From Neoechinorhynchus agilis (lineage: Eukaryota > Acanthocephala), in NCBI GenBank assembly GCA_051530055.1, contig CM121343.1, positions 5,890,001 through 5,954,000 on the forward strand: a stretch of DNA of 64,000 nt, in the 5' to 3' direction. This document shows, one piece after another, positions 1 through 11,326 of the stretch (position 1 is the first letter of the stretch; the number at the start of each line of letters is the position of its first letter). The notes beneath the pieces were generated by a model. The model did not search any database. It saw only the letters and a list, made by a program, of their open reading frames with translations, and had not been told where the DNA came from. A program made the position numbers and the translations under genes.

Positions 1-265
1 AGCAATCAAGACGGATCTCCTTCTCGAGATACAAAATCATAATGACTAAAGTATATGTTATTTATGTACTCGTCGTTTGGCTTTAAATTTTAAGCATTTT
101 TTAAACGAATAAGATTTTCTCTTTAAATTGACACTAAGCGAATACGCTTCATAACAAATAAGATCTATTGATCAAATTCTCTTCAAGGGTTCAGCGGAAA
201 ATTATCGAGGACGATATTTTATTTTAACACACACACCGAACATTATTCGCAGCTTTCATGCGATC
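1..265. other. AT-rich flank, no gene seen
   Basis: This stretch lies 3' of the minus-strand CAAP1-like gene. It is AT-rich and I see no open frame or repeat in it. It probably carries that gene's 3' UTR. Confidence 0.4.
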
Positions 266-1858
266 CTACCCAAAGGAACCGCATATTCTGTCCATTAAGG
301 TAATGGACGAATCCTCGAGGCCGCTTGACGAATCCGAGGTCTCTGAGTTGTTTTTTTGGTTCCATTTGTTTACAATCGGAGTTGTGAGCCGAAGGACGGA
401 ATCTGGACGCCTACGATTCACTTTCTTCTTCTCCTGCTGCTGTTCGTCTGCTTCATCGAGGAGATCGGTCGTACTGATGGAACCTCCCTTTTCGGCATCA
501 CTCTCAGATGCTTTGTCATCCGCGGATGACCACAAGACGTCGGCACCGCCGCCGCCGAGTTGGATGTTAGGACGAATTTCCGGGGACTCCAGAGCCGAGC
601 TCCAACCAGGAGAGAGTTTTCTCAATCGTTTCTTCTTTTTTGGTTTGTACACAGCTGTCGTCTCGTGATTTACCTCCTCGTCGTTTAAGATACCTTCAGT
701 TTTCCTTTCTGGTAGAACGTCAGAAAATCCAGCGAGACCACTCAAGCTGGTGGTCTTTATTCGAATATCCATCAATGTTGACCGGCGTAGTTCGCTTTCA
801 TCAAACGGTTGCTGATCAGCTATCGGAAGCGTTTTGGTTCGGACGGGTACAAACGCCCGTTCCTCACCGGCGACCTTTTCGTCATCATCGTCAGTCCCAG
901 AGGATGAAAGCATTTCCTTTCCATCAAGAATACACCGGATCCGTTTTTTCGACATACATTCAAGCTGATCAATACATCGCACCCGGACATCTTCCATGTC
1001 CCTTTGACGGAGTATATCAGGCATCATTGCATCCAATCTTCTTTGCCCAACACTCTTAAGCATTTCTTCCAACATCTTCTCGCGGTCATCAATAAAAGAC
1101 CAAATCGGCTTCAATTTAATCTTCGAATCGCCCAAAACATCATCATCCTCTTCATCCTTTGATTGGACCCGCTTTGTTCTTCTTCTCTTCTTCACAATCA
1201 CTCTTTTTTTCTTACTCTTTCTGCACTCCTCGCAGGACTCAGTGGATGAACACGTAGAACACGACGAGGACGAAGATTTCTTACGTCTTCTTCTTTTTCG
1301 CCGTTTTGAAGAAAGAGACCGCTTCCTTCTCTTCCGCCGATGTTCATCCCTTCCACCAGTTGTGCTTTGAGAGTCATCTTTCAACTGCTGCTGCTGCTGC
1401 TGCTTGTTCACTATTGGATCTTGACCCAAAGTGCCCTGTTGAGCTTGGAAACGCAGATAATTCTTGTACCGCTTCTCAGCCCGCGTGCTTCGACGACCGC
1501 CCCTACCCTTCTCGTCATCTGAATCATGGACTTTTGGTGGTGATTTTGTAAATATATTACGGCCAAGCAGGCGATAACTAAAGTTGAGATGCTCCGGAAT
1601 GTGCTTTATCGGAAACGCTGATTGGTACAAGTCGTTCGACCTGTCCCCTGTCAATCGCCTCATGTAATTCTCATGGAACTTCTGATGAAATGCACTCTGC
1701 GATAGACCCGGACGACTTGGTGACGACCGACGACGGTCATGTCGACCTTCACCACTGTTATCGCGCCTACGGAAGGAGCTCATCGCGATGCCCGATTGTG
1801 GAGAAAAGAACGAATCGAGAATATTTTCAGAATTCTTCCGGGTCACGTGACGTAACAT
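266..1858 (-). CDS. CAAP1-like nuclear protein (530 aa, single exon)
   Basis: An intronless 530-residue frame. Residues about 250-335 carry the only recognisable domain, from SFIDDREKMLEEMLKSVG through DAMMPDILRQRDMEDVR to LECMSKKRIRCILDGKEM. This matches, from memory, the conserved block of caspase activity and apoptosis inhibitor 1 (CAAP1/C9orf82). The rest is low complexity: an Arg/Ser-rich start, a Q run near residue 155, a long Lys/Arg-Ser basic stretch (about 175-235) that looks like a nuclear localisation and speckle-type region, and an acidic Ser-rich tail. CAAP1 is described as a caspase and apoptosis modulator; the role here is inferred. A second ATG (FRRRDNSGEG side, about residue 26) could be the true start. 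Plus-strand frames over the gene are shadows. Confidence 0.65.
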   Translation of the reverse strand: MLRHVTRKNSENILDSFFSPQSGIAMSSFRRRDNSGEGRHDRRRSSPSRPGLSQSAFHQKFHENYMRRLTGDRSNDLYQSAFPIKHIPEHLNFSYRLLGRNIFTKSPPKVHDSDDEKGRGGRRSTRAEKRYKNYLRFQAQQGTLGQDPIVNKQQQQQQLKDDSQSTTGGRDEHRRKRRKRSLSSKRRKRRRRKKSSSSSCSTCSSTESCEECRKSKKKRVIVKKRRRTKRVQSKDEEDDDVLGDSKIKLKPIWSFIDDREKMLEEMLKSVGQRRLDAMMPDILRQRDMEDVRVRCIDQLECMSKKRIRCILDGKEMLSSSGTDDDDEKVAGEERAFVPVRTKTLPIADQQPFDESELRRSTLMDIRIKTTSLSGLAGFSDVLPERKTEGILNDEEVNHETTAVYKPKKKKRLRKLSPGWSSALESPEIRPNIQLGGGGADVLWSSADDKASESDAEKGGSISTTDLLDEADEQQQEKKKVNRRRPDSVLRLTTPIVNKWNQKNNSETSDSSSGLEDSSITLMDRICGSFG

Positions 1859-2892
1859 GCAGGTACGCTTTTGTTATTTTCGGTCACCACGTTCATATCT
1901 AATTAACACAAAATCATTTCTGAATCTATTCGATGTGAGTAAGCAACAAATATTCGCTTATTCATCTCGATTTTGACGGTCAAGGTGCTCATTGAACTAT
2001 CTCATTGGACCTTTTTTGATTGCTTGAAATCGCGAAATCCACACTGCGCAAACGGCTCATCCATGCAAACAACATTTTTTCCACGGTGACGTAAGTCGCA
2101 ATAAGCGGTTCTGATATGCACGTGTCGAAATTGTATCATTGCGCGCTCGCGCGTACTAAACCCGATTTCTAATGACCGTTTGTTCCAATTAAGAGCTCCG
2201 TGTTAGGTTCTAAAGAGAATTCTCACGTGTAGATGTCTGTTTTCGACCGTTTTTAAAATTCGAGGCACATTAAAGTGAAAAACCTTTTTAATTTCTCTAC
2301 AGCCGAAAAAAAGAACTCTGGAGATTGCCCATTTAAAAATCTTCTAAAGAATTTCTATTTGTCGATAGGAGAGATTTGATATTTCGATCCGAATATTTAA
2401 AAACTTACAAGCAATCGTTGAAGAAGATCCGAGATAGTGGATCGAAATATCCAATAAATTCTTAATTTCATTTATTTTCTCCTATCGACAGAAACGAATC
2501 AACGCGGCGACTGGAGAGCCAAGATCGACGTCGTTCGCAAAAAATAAGCATTACGGTGCAGCGGGACAATGCGGCTAGCATTTTGGCCAGCGCCGATGAA
2601 TAGGAGCGCTGATGACTTGCTTTAAAAAAAATAACAATGAATTATCTTTTCAACATAAAGAATTTCTCTTATTTCTGTCTAAAAAATCTTTAAAAGAATC
2701 CGGATCACCGTAGATGTTCGATGGACGCGAGGCGGTTAGTGCTATTGACGGATGGTTCCCGCTTCAAAGCAAAGTTGATTTGGACGACGATATTAAACGG
2801 GATTTGGCCGCATAGTTAGCAGAAAGATCCTTTGTCGAGTTTTTCTGATTATATTTGTTATTTAGTCGATTTCCAAACGATCTCGAATACAG
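1859..2892. other. Intergenic, with inverted repeat and structured motif
   Basis: The interval separates divergent CAAP1-like and Ski2 genes, so it should hold both promoters. 2346-2372 pairs with 2480-2503, both built on a GTCGATAGGAGA core. Between them 2378-2390 is the inverse of 2440-2452, and a CUGAAGA-type motif lies at 2418-2450 (see findings). A short open frame begins with ATG at 2713 and runs about 100 nt; it may be the Ski2 first coding exon but no clean GT donor ends it. Confidence 0.4.
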
Positions 2893-5800
2893 ATCAGTCG
2901 AAGGTGTGGTAATATCCGGTATCGGCGAACCTCATGTCACATGCAATAATTTGGAAATGATCGGCTCGAGCGATGGGTCACAAGTATGCTTTTTTTAGTC
3001 TTAATACCACCATCACCATCATCACCAATAGGATTTCAGTAGTTTTGATGAAATCTTTGATCTCGAGACGGAAACTGTCCCTCAAACGACTCCAATTCCT
3101 GATATTCAAATCGGTCCGACATTCTCAGTACCTGAGCGTGAGCTCGAGGACCAAAGTGTTCAGATTATGAATGATTCTACATGTGAAGATATCTATGATA
3201 TGCTTCTATCCAATCAATGGCTAAGAGAAGACATTCCGGACTTTATTGTGGATTTTACAAATAAGGTACTTTTGTCATTTAAGAGCGCTTAGTTTCTTAG
3301 TTTGCAAGGTCCCTGAAAATAAAACACTGGCGGTACCACAAGCAGAGTTTGATGTTACTCGCAATGAAGCTGAACGAAATGATGTTTGGGTTGTTCAAGA
3401 GCGTTTCGATCCTGTTGAATTTGAAAAGATCCGTCCATTTCTTTGTCATGTGTGGCCATTTGAACTTGATGAATTCCAAAAGCAAGCGATACTTTGTCTT
3501 GATAGATCCGAGTGCGTTTTGGTTGCTGCTCACACATCAGCCGGAAAGACAGTTGTTGCTGAATATGCCATCGCACTCACATTGGCCCATAAAACCCGGT
3601 GCTTTTATTGTTCGCCGATCAAGGCACTTTCAAATCAAAAATACCGGGAATTCAGGCGAACTTTTGGTGATGTTGGATTGGTTACGGGGGACGTAAAAAT
3701 TAATCCGGATGCAGGGTGCGTCATTATGACCACTGAAATATTGAGAACCATGCTGTATAATAGAAAAGACGATATATTTAATCTTGAGTACTTAATTTTT
3801 GACGAAGTTCATTACGTGAATGACTACGAACGTGGAATGGTTTGGGAAGAGGTATTCATTCTGATACCTTCACGGGTTAACATTGTAATGTTGAGTGCGA
3901 CCGTTTCGAATGCTAATGAATTCGCTCAATGGGTTGGATCTACAAAGAAACGCCCCGTTCATTTGATCACTACACCTCGCAGACCTGTTCCACTTAAGCA
4001 CTACATCTACACCGGAATCAACAGTCAAACTCAAAGAGAGTTATTTTTATTGCAAGAACAAGACAAACAATTTGACCTGTCCGCCTACTCAGCAGCAAAG
4101 GAAGCATACGAAAAACGTAATCCACACGGAGGATGTCCTTTATCCCATGGACAATCGAGACAAGCATGGTTAAACATTATACGATTTCTCGAGCGTGATT
4201 GCTTATTACCCGCCATCGCATTTTGTTTCTCGAGAGCCAAAATCGACAGAATCGTTCGGCAAGTGGATCGGTTGCAGTTGAATACACTCAAAGAACGCGA
4301 ATTAGTCTTAAAATATAAAAGGTATTTACTAGTAGGAGTGCCGGACGCTGACAAATTGATCGATCAGATCAGCTTTATTGGAGACATGACAGAGAGAGGC
4401 ATAGGTATCCACCATAGCGGTCTTTTACCCATACTGAAAGAATACGTGGAATATCTTTTCTGTGTTGGCTTAATAAAATTACTCATTGCCACTGAGACCT
4501 TCGCGATGGGAGTTAACATGCCGGCCCGCACTGTTGTTTTCGCTGACATTGACAAGTTTGACGGACAAGTCTGGAGAAACCTATACGCCGGCGAATACAT
4601 ACAAATGAGCGGTCGTGCCGGTCGGCGAGGTCTCGATCATGCTGGCAATGTTATCATCCTTTGCCAAGAAAATATGCCGGATTCAGAGGTGTTGCAACTC
4701 TTGATAAATGGTCAACCTACTCCACTCCTATCGAAATTTCGGTTGAACTTCAATGTAATACTCAACATTGAAAGAAATCAAACCTTTTCAGTATTGGATA
4801 TGGTAAAATCTAGTTTTGGCCAATATGCAGAACAGTGTTCAAGTATCATAAATGTTCAAAAACTGACTCATCTTCAAAGTCAAAAACAGAAATTCGCCGC
4901 TATCAATGAAGCGCCTCTGAGATGCCTGCATAATTAATTTTTTCGCAAAAATAACCCACTAAAAAACTTTTTGGGCGATTACTCTTCGAAACTTCAAAGT
5001 TATGCCGACATCTTTTAATTCGGTAAGTTCATGTCCGTACTGTTCAAAGTCTACAGGGAATTCGCATAAGGAGAATTTATCCGGTGAAGGTGGCATTGCT
5101 CCAAAGATGGCTATTAGAGAATACGTTGAGAAGTGCGTGGAATTTTGGACAATGAAGAGCAAATACGTTGATTTGCCGCTGTTTGCGAAATTTATGAACA
5201 ACACAAAGCTGAATCGTAGAGGACAGTGTGTTTATGTGATTACTCCGAAATGGACAATGGTAAAAGCAGTGTTGTCGAGGCAATTAAATACGAACGATCA
5301 AGAGTTGGAAGTCTTTGTTCCCCGTTCATGCGTTGACGAGTCTCCGAAAACATTCATTGCCGTGAACGATATCAATCAATATTATCCGGTGATGCCTCTT
5401 TACATGGGTCCGTACAGTGACTTTGTGACGACGAAGATTAAACGCGAATGGCTGATCGGAGTTTTGAATGAGACATTATCGGGGCAGGATATTGCCTATA
5501 TCCAATCGTCTCAATATCAAGGACAGACGTTCGCAAATCGCTTCGAAGCGAAGGGAGCGATAGAACGCATGTTGAAAATACTTCAATCCAAGTTCTCTAG
5601 AACCACTCAAAATAGCATGAATAGAGTTGATGAATTGTTAGAAGAACTCACGTCGTTTGAAGTTCTTGCATGTCCTAATTTCTGGGAACATTTCCACTTG
5701 GATCAATGCATGTTTGCGATCGAAAAGAAGATTAAATTTCTTGAAGATACGACGTCGGATGAAAATCATTACTGTCGCCAGGAGTACATTAGACGAGTGA

Positions 5801-6396
5801 AATTACTGCAGCATCTACATTATATTACTCGTAATGGAACACTCACAAAAAAAGGAATAGCCACTTCTCAAATTGCTGAAAGTGAACTCCTCTTAATGGA
5901 ATTGACAATGGATGGATTTTTCGATGACTATTCCAATGCGATTATAGCTGGGGTTGTATCTGCACTCGCTGTGGGTCGTAGCAATGCGCCAAAAAGGGAA
6001 AACACGAAGTTGAACTGGGAAAATCAGGAAATGGTGACTGAAGCCGAAAAATTGATGTATTCTGCGAAAGAGCATTTGCTTAAGGTATCACATAGGCTCG
6101 ATGAACTAATTGAAATGTACGAGATCGAAAATGAGGATAAAGGCATGTATAATTGGGATTACATGGTGCCCACGTATTTATGGGCAAAGAAAATGAACTT
6201 CAAACTCATAAGCAATTTAACTTATCTACAGGAAGGCCTACTCGTGAGGTGCATTCTGAGAGTGTCAGAGATATTAAGAAGTGTTCAACTTGCTACTACG
6301 CATATGGGATTCGATGAGGTCGCACAGAAGATTGGAGTTATAATTACAAGCCTTAGAAGAGATATTGCGTTCATTCCGAGCCTTTATACGCAATAA
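2893..6396 (+). CDS. Ski2-family RNA helicase (SKIV2L/Twister), exosome cofactor
   Basis: DExH-box helicase of the Ski complex, which feeds RNA to the cytoplasmic exosome. Exons: 2893-about 2980, about 3035-3266, and a long block from 3309. Short introns use GT-AG; the first coding exon is unresolved. The block shows Walker A AAHTSAGKTVVAEYA, the box DEVHY, motif III LSATVSN, motif V TETFAMGVNMPARTVVF and motif VI QMSGRAGRRGLD. The C-terminus (LRRDIAFIPSLYTQ) is the conserved Ski2 ending, so the protein is full length at that end, about 1,100 aa. Oddity: the frame from 3309 meets TAA at 4935, reads on in the same frame with Ski2-like residues (GDYSSKLQSYADIF) to about 5015, then continues one frame over from about 5016. 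Poly(A) signal AATAAA lies at 6413. Confidence 0.92.
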
Positions 6397-7084
6397 GTCT
6401 CGATTTTATCTAAATAAATTCGATTCGTTTATAATTGAAGCGTTTTAACAGTCCTAAAGATGGGGATCCTTATGAAACTTTGTGAGTTTTGCACATCTCA
6501 ATATTAAGGAATTAGCAGGGAAAATGCGCCCGTTCAGAGGCGCTAAATTTTCATCTGAGAAAAATCTTAAGTGCGGGTACGTCATCGATCCGCTGTTTAT
6601 TGAAATTTTGTTCCTTTTGGCGTCGAGTCACTCGGGTCGTTTGGTATCGCGGCGCTGGACCTGGTCAAACATTTTTCCAAAAGAGCAAAACATAAATCTG
6701 GCTGATCCGTCCTTTGGATGTTTTTAGAACTCTTTATGCTAAACAAACATCATTTAATGACTCAATAATCAATACCAGCAGAATTGTGCAAAATAGTTAA
6801 GAACTTTAATTAAAATCTATGTGCATAAATTGGAAAAGCGTTTTGCATTGACGGGTGTCCATTTGGGGATTATGGTAATTAATAGATGAATTAACACAAA
6901 AATTTAAATGAATCCAGAAATGTTTTATCAAACTGTAGACTATTCTTTGCTCATAAATTGTCCCAAAGTATTAAGAAATTTTAATCCATAAGAGGGATTC
7001 TTGCGAATAATGTCTTATGCCAGGCAATCTTGAACTTTCATCAAAGCAGCTCCTTTGTATCGACAAAAATAGATTTATTTGGGA
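6397..7084. other. Ski2 3' flank, no recognised gene
   Basis: Holds the Ski2 polyadenylation signal. An 81-codon frame (6482-6727) is not recognised. Bases near 6610 share a block (TTCCTTTTGGCGTCGAG) with 35760, and 6700-6735 resembles 35890-35960, so this is probably a decayed dispersed repeat. Confidence 0.35.
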
Positions 7085-7242
7085 ATTATTGTTTAGAAGT
7101 CTACTCTCGCAGTCGAAATAATTATTTCGATTAAAGACGTCCTGCGAAGCTCGCCGGGTCAAACTGAGTTGATGAACCCGACGAGGTTCGCAGAACGTCG
7201 TTAATCGAAATAATCATTTACCGCGAGTGTAGATTTCTAAAC
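7085..7242. repeat. Fold-back element, arms about 75 bp
   Basis: A near-continuous imperfect palindrome. The left arm starts ATTATTGTTTAGAAGTCTAC and the right arm ends with its inverse (GTAGATTTCTAAACAATAAT). The arms share TCGAAATAATTATTTCGATT-like and GCGAAGCTCG-like blocks and the loop is under 10 nt. Size and structure fit a MITE or other fold-back DNA element; no target duplication was established. Confidence 0.7.
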
Positions 7243-7551
7243 AATAATGCTCTAATCACATTCCCCCCCCGGTACCTCCTCGCACATTTCGACAGATTTT
7301 TTTATATTTAATCGCACATACACATATTCAATTCGATTGCTTGAGTGGAAAGATCTAAATTTAATTAAAAGAAAGAGAAGCAAGGCAATGATGCCGAGAG
7401 TAGGAGTGGTGTCCTCAATCACCACCCCTTGTTTCCGAACAAATGGTGGTGGCACTTACTCGTTAAGAAGTGTTTTGCTGAAGAATATTTTTAATCTGTC
7501 ATTAAGGACTAAGACAACAAGGGTTAAAGAATATTTCTTTCATTTTTGTAT

Positions 7552-8080
7552 AATAAATGTATTCAATCAATCTTCATTTCTCGACAATTAACACACTCAC
7601 CACCTCCCGCCGAATTCCAGCTTTTGTCCTTCCTCGACCGTCGCCATCACGCTGGCAGCATTGCCCCGTTGTACTGCTAGCGAGATATTTTGTCGAAGGA
7701 ATACGCCTGCTCTTGAGTCTCCGGTTGCCTCTCTCAATTTCTTCGAGAGATCCTGGAGCAAAGAGAGTGCCGAGCGCTCCAAACGTCTCTACCCGAAAGG
7801 GGACAAAATAGTGAGCCCTCGATAAGTGAAGATATTTCCGTATTTTCCTCCCTTCCGCTGCACTGGCGGCACCACCAGCGATTTCGAGAGAGTAGGGGAT
7901 GTTGCTTTCTACGAGGGTGTCCACACCCGTGGCGTCCCAGAGAAGACATTTGCCCTCCCGCCATGGGAAGACCGAAATTCCATCGGACCTACGGCCGTCT
8001 AGTCTACAGAGGTGGGCGGGTTCCAGGATGCTCGGGAAGTTCGCCGTTCTCAACGCCCGAGAAATTGCGTAGGTAAACAT
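7552..8080 (-). mobile_element. LINE (non-LTR) 3' fragment, copy 1
   Basis: Five-prime-truncated copy of a family seen four times here (also 24327-24448, 40676-41287, 62867-63090). It encodes the C-terminal part of a retroelement ORF: RRSDGISVFPWREGKCLLWD, then a frame change, then NISLAVQRGNAASVMATVEE and a terminal FGGRW. That stretch is, from memory, the domain following reverse transcriptase in invertebrate LINE-type ORFs. The four copies share a 3' end and differ at the 5' end, as expected of target-primed reverse transcription. The coding frame is broken, so this is a dead copy. Confidence 0.7.
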
Positions 8081-8825
8081 TTTCTAAAAGATAATTGGGT
8101 GGGGATGATAAAATAATAAAATAGATTGAAACTCGTGCTACCTACCAATCCACATTGGTTGATTTTCAGAAAGCCGCCAACGTAATCGAGTTTACGTGAC
8201 ATTTAAACTACAAATTCTTATCTGGAATGTCGGATATCTTCAAACTTGATTTTATTTATCAATGATAAGATTTTCTATGTAAAAAATGTTATCTAAAATA
8301 GATTTAATCGTGACTTCTCATTCCGGGCGTTTGGATATGGAACAGTAAGCGCAAAAGACGTTTTTGTGTAAAGAGAAAACGTAAGCCGACTTCAATGTGA
8401 AGATTATAAGCTAACAACTCATTGTAAGGTAATCCCGACAAACACTCATGCACATTATAGTGTAATAAAGATATCAGACAATAGTTATAGAACTTTTTTT
8501 AGCCTATACGATCGCTGGTATTTTTATGAGCCAAAATAAGAATTTAGGACTGAGAAAAATGAAGTGGGAATCAACAAATATCCATAGTAATTGTACGTGC
8601 AACCAAAATATAAAAACTAAAGAAATAATTTCAGCACAGTGTAATGGTTCATCATCGTCCACCCAATAATCAATCAATGCCAAAAGAGCTTTCTATGTCG
8701 ATAAAATATGTTATATCGTTAGTTGTATTTCATTACCTACTGATTGCTCCCGAGATAGAGCATGAGAATAGATGATGAGGTAATGATGACTCAAATGGCA
8801 CTTTTTGTCATTTCATACATGACGG
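8081..8825. other. Intergenic, nothing recognised
   Basis: AT-rich sequence between the LINE fragment and the end of the macoilin-like gene. It should include that gene's 3' UTR. No open frame over 60 codons and no obvious repeat were seen. Confidence 0.4.
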
Positions 8826-11326
8826 TTAGTACCACTCGGTACCTCCATACATGAATGATGGGGCCTTGTTCGCACCACCAGGTCCTCCTCGGTCCTCATT
8901 ATTGGCAGGTTGTGGATGATTTAGTCCATCGTCAACTTGTTGGATTGCAGCCAGATTCGAGCTATTCCACGAATGATCAAAGTCTTCATCGGCGGACACG
9001 CTACAACGCCCGAGTAACGATCCTGGGAGGCGTACCGCTGGTGGCTGTAACCCTGGAGGAGCTTCGTTCGCAGAAGTTACACAGTTTGCGAATGTTCCCG
9101 GGGTAAATCTATCGTAACCAATGTGAGATTCACTCGGTTGATTTAACATTAACGAGGTATAAGGTGGACTAGAATGTCCTCCCCCAGGAGAGGGTTGGTC
9201 GGGGATGGTGGTTGCCCCAAAGGGCGAGCAAGAAGTACTGAATATCGCGCTTAGAGTTGTCTGTTCAAGCGAGAGACTTGATATAGGCAAAGGAGAGTTC
9301 CGCGACCAATCAGATGTTCCTCTTGGAACGGACGAAGTTCCCGATCCGTGGTGAGAAAACCCACCATTCGCAGTACCGTTGTTATTGTCGTGTGCAAATC
9401 TTGGTCGTGTTGGCGATGGCAACTGATTGGACTCCGGTGGTTCCAACAATGACAGTGAAGCAGCAATAGGTCCAATGATACTGTTGAGAATGCCTCCAGG
9501 AACAAACTTCCTCAATAATGAAATGAGATTAGCGTTGAAGACTTGAAGATCTCTATTCTTATACTGAAAATGGAGGTTCTCCTGCTTTAGCTGCTCATAT
9601 TCGATTAATATCTTATTGCACCGATCGACCTCAGTTCTTACTTTATGCTCAAGGCTGATCAATTCAGTTCGCAATCGATTCGCTTCATCAACAAGACGTT
9701 TGTTTTTACCCAAAATTTCTTCGATTTCCACACGAAGATGGCTATTAGATAATTCATAGCCACTGACTGCATCGTTGTGAAGTTGCTCAGTATCCGCCAA
9801 TTGTTCCGTCTTCGCTAATAATTTTCGCGACAAATCTTCCTTTGTAATTGATATATCGGCAAGTTGTTCCTTCAGCTTCCTATTACTGTTCAAGGCATTT
9901 TCCTCCTTAATTTTCTGTTCCTCCAAAGACTTTTTGGTTATTTCGAGTTTTTCTTGTAGGTTCTTAACCTCTTGCTCTAAGGCAGTAATTGTAGTCTTAT
10001 TCAGTTGGTCATTGCAGGAAATGCGCTTAATCCTATTGTACAACTCGTCCTTTTCACGTTTATCAGCCTTGCATCTTGTAACTTCAGACTGTAGAGTGTT
10101 GTTTTCGGCTCGAAGTTGGCCTTCTGACGACCTTAATCGCTGTAGTTCGTTTTGAAGTTTTCGGATATTATCCTGCAGTTTAGCTACTTCGTCCATTCTG
10201 CGTTTGGTGTTCAGTTTCGGCATGCCGTTTATGTCGCATTGGACACTAGTGTTCAAAAACACTTTTTTCCTTTCAATGTCAATTTGAGCAAACGTAGGTC
10301 CGTATTCGGCATGAGAATGGCGATCCGGCGACACACGATCGCACCCTGCACCGATTCGTTCAACTTCAGCAGTATCTTGGCCGTTGTTTGTTTTGATCGG
10401 TGGTGGATCCAAGAAAGCACGACGGAAATAAAGTGCTAGGATGCGATTTACATTGAGTGCGCAAAAGAAGCTGCGCGTGAATGAGATGAGCTTCAGTACC
10501 CGAGCGGCTGTAAGCAATAACAAGTGCTTGCGGGTTCGAGTCTTAATTAAAGAAAAATTTGAACATGGTGATGGATGATATTTAGAGAAGTACCCAATCT
10601 CGTCCCGAAGCATAGTAAGTGCTACGGAATCGGTTTCGTATTGCACATAGTATTGCCATAAGTGGATAAACAAGACTAAAGTGGAATATTTCAGTTTTTC
10701 GTTGATGAAATGAACGCTATGATCTCACGTACACGTTGACCATTACAAAATGCCACCATCTGAACCAATTATTGTCGGTAAAGCACGGAACGTGATTACA
10801 TAGATAAATCATGAGTATCCAAAGCAGGACCACGCATGCGAAGCTACATGTCGGGGACATTGTTAATGTACTGGACGGTATTGTAAAGAGGGCTAAATAA
10901 AAAAAGAGTATCGGCGAGTTTAGAATGTAGGTGAATAGGTGGATATGGTGACTAACCCGAAGTTTTGAACAGTTGAATGCAGAGGAACGTGATTGCGGCT
11001 ACGGCTAGCCACCGGAGTGGAATAACGACGCACATTACGAAATCAGAAAATAAGGAGGCGAGAAGGAACGTTAGACCAAACATGCATCCATGGTACTTCC
11101 AAGCATCATAAGAATTCTTGGCGTAGACAAACAAAGGCCATAGGAACTCCGCTCGAAACTCGACAGTCATATCAAAGACAATCACAACTGCCCACAATGC
11201 AAGCAGTTTCATGAGTGCCGATGAGTAGCTAAAAATCGGTGGTGGATTACGTGCGCTCAGTTCTAATGGAACGAACATGCAAAAAACCCGGGTCCCACCG
11301 GATACTCGGGAGGGGAAAGGGGCCAT
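8826..11326 (-). CDS. Macoilin-like membrane and coiled-coil protein
   Basis: Macoilin is an ER-membrane protein of neurons with an N-terminal multipass region and a C-terminal coiled coil. Exon 10957-11326 contains LLALWAVVIVFDMTVEFRAE and FLWPLFVYAKNSYDAWKY, a close match to the first macoilin membrane segments. Exon 10735-10892 joins in phase and adds another segment (CVVLLWILMIYL). The long 3' block (8826-about 10670) has a heptad-rich coiled coil (about residues 160-370 of that frame), a hydrophobic patch (LLRKFVPGGILNSIIGPIAA) and a Pro/Ser/Gly-rich tail. The junction into the last block was not resolved (the simplest acceptor is out of phase), and the coiled coil is too diverged to confirm by eye, so two adjacent genes remain possible. 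The start is taken at the first ATG upstream of the membrane region. Confidence 0.68.

Noticed and set aside
258-1551. Plus-strand frames opposite the CAAP1-like gene
   Set aside because: Shadows of low-complexity Lys/Arg/Ser/Gln codons on the minus strand.
10474-10550. tRNA-like string (CCGAGCGGCTG and GGGTTCGAGTC)
   Set aside because: A- and B-box words are present but acceptor and T-stem pairing fail, and it lies inside the macoilin-like coding frame.
8826-10673. Coiled-coil frame as a stand-alone gene
   Set aside because: Kept within the macoilin-like model because macoilins end in coiled coils and the strand and order fit, but the junction is unproven.
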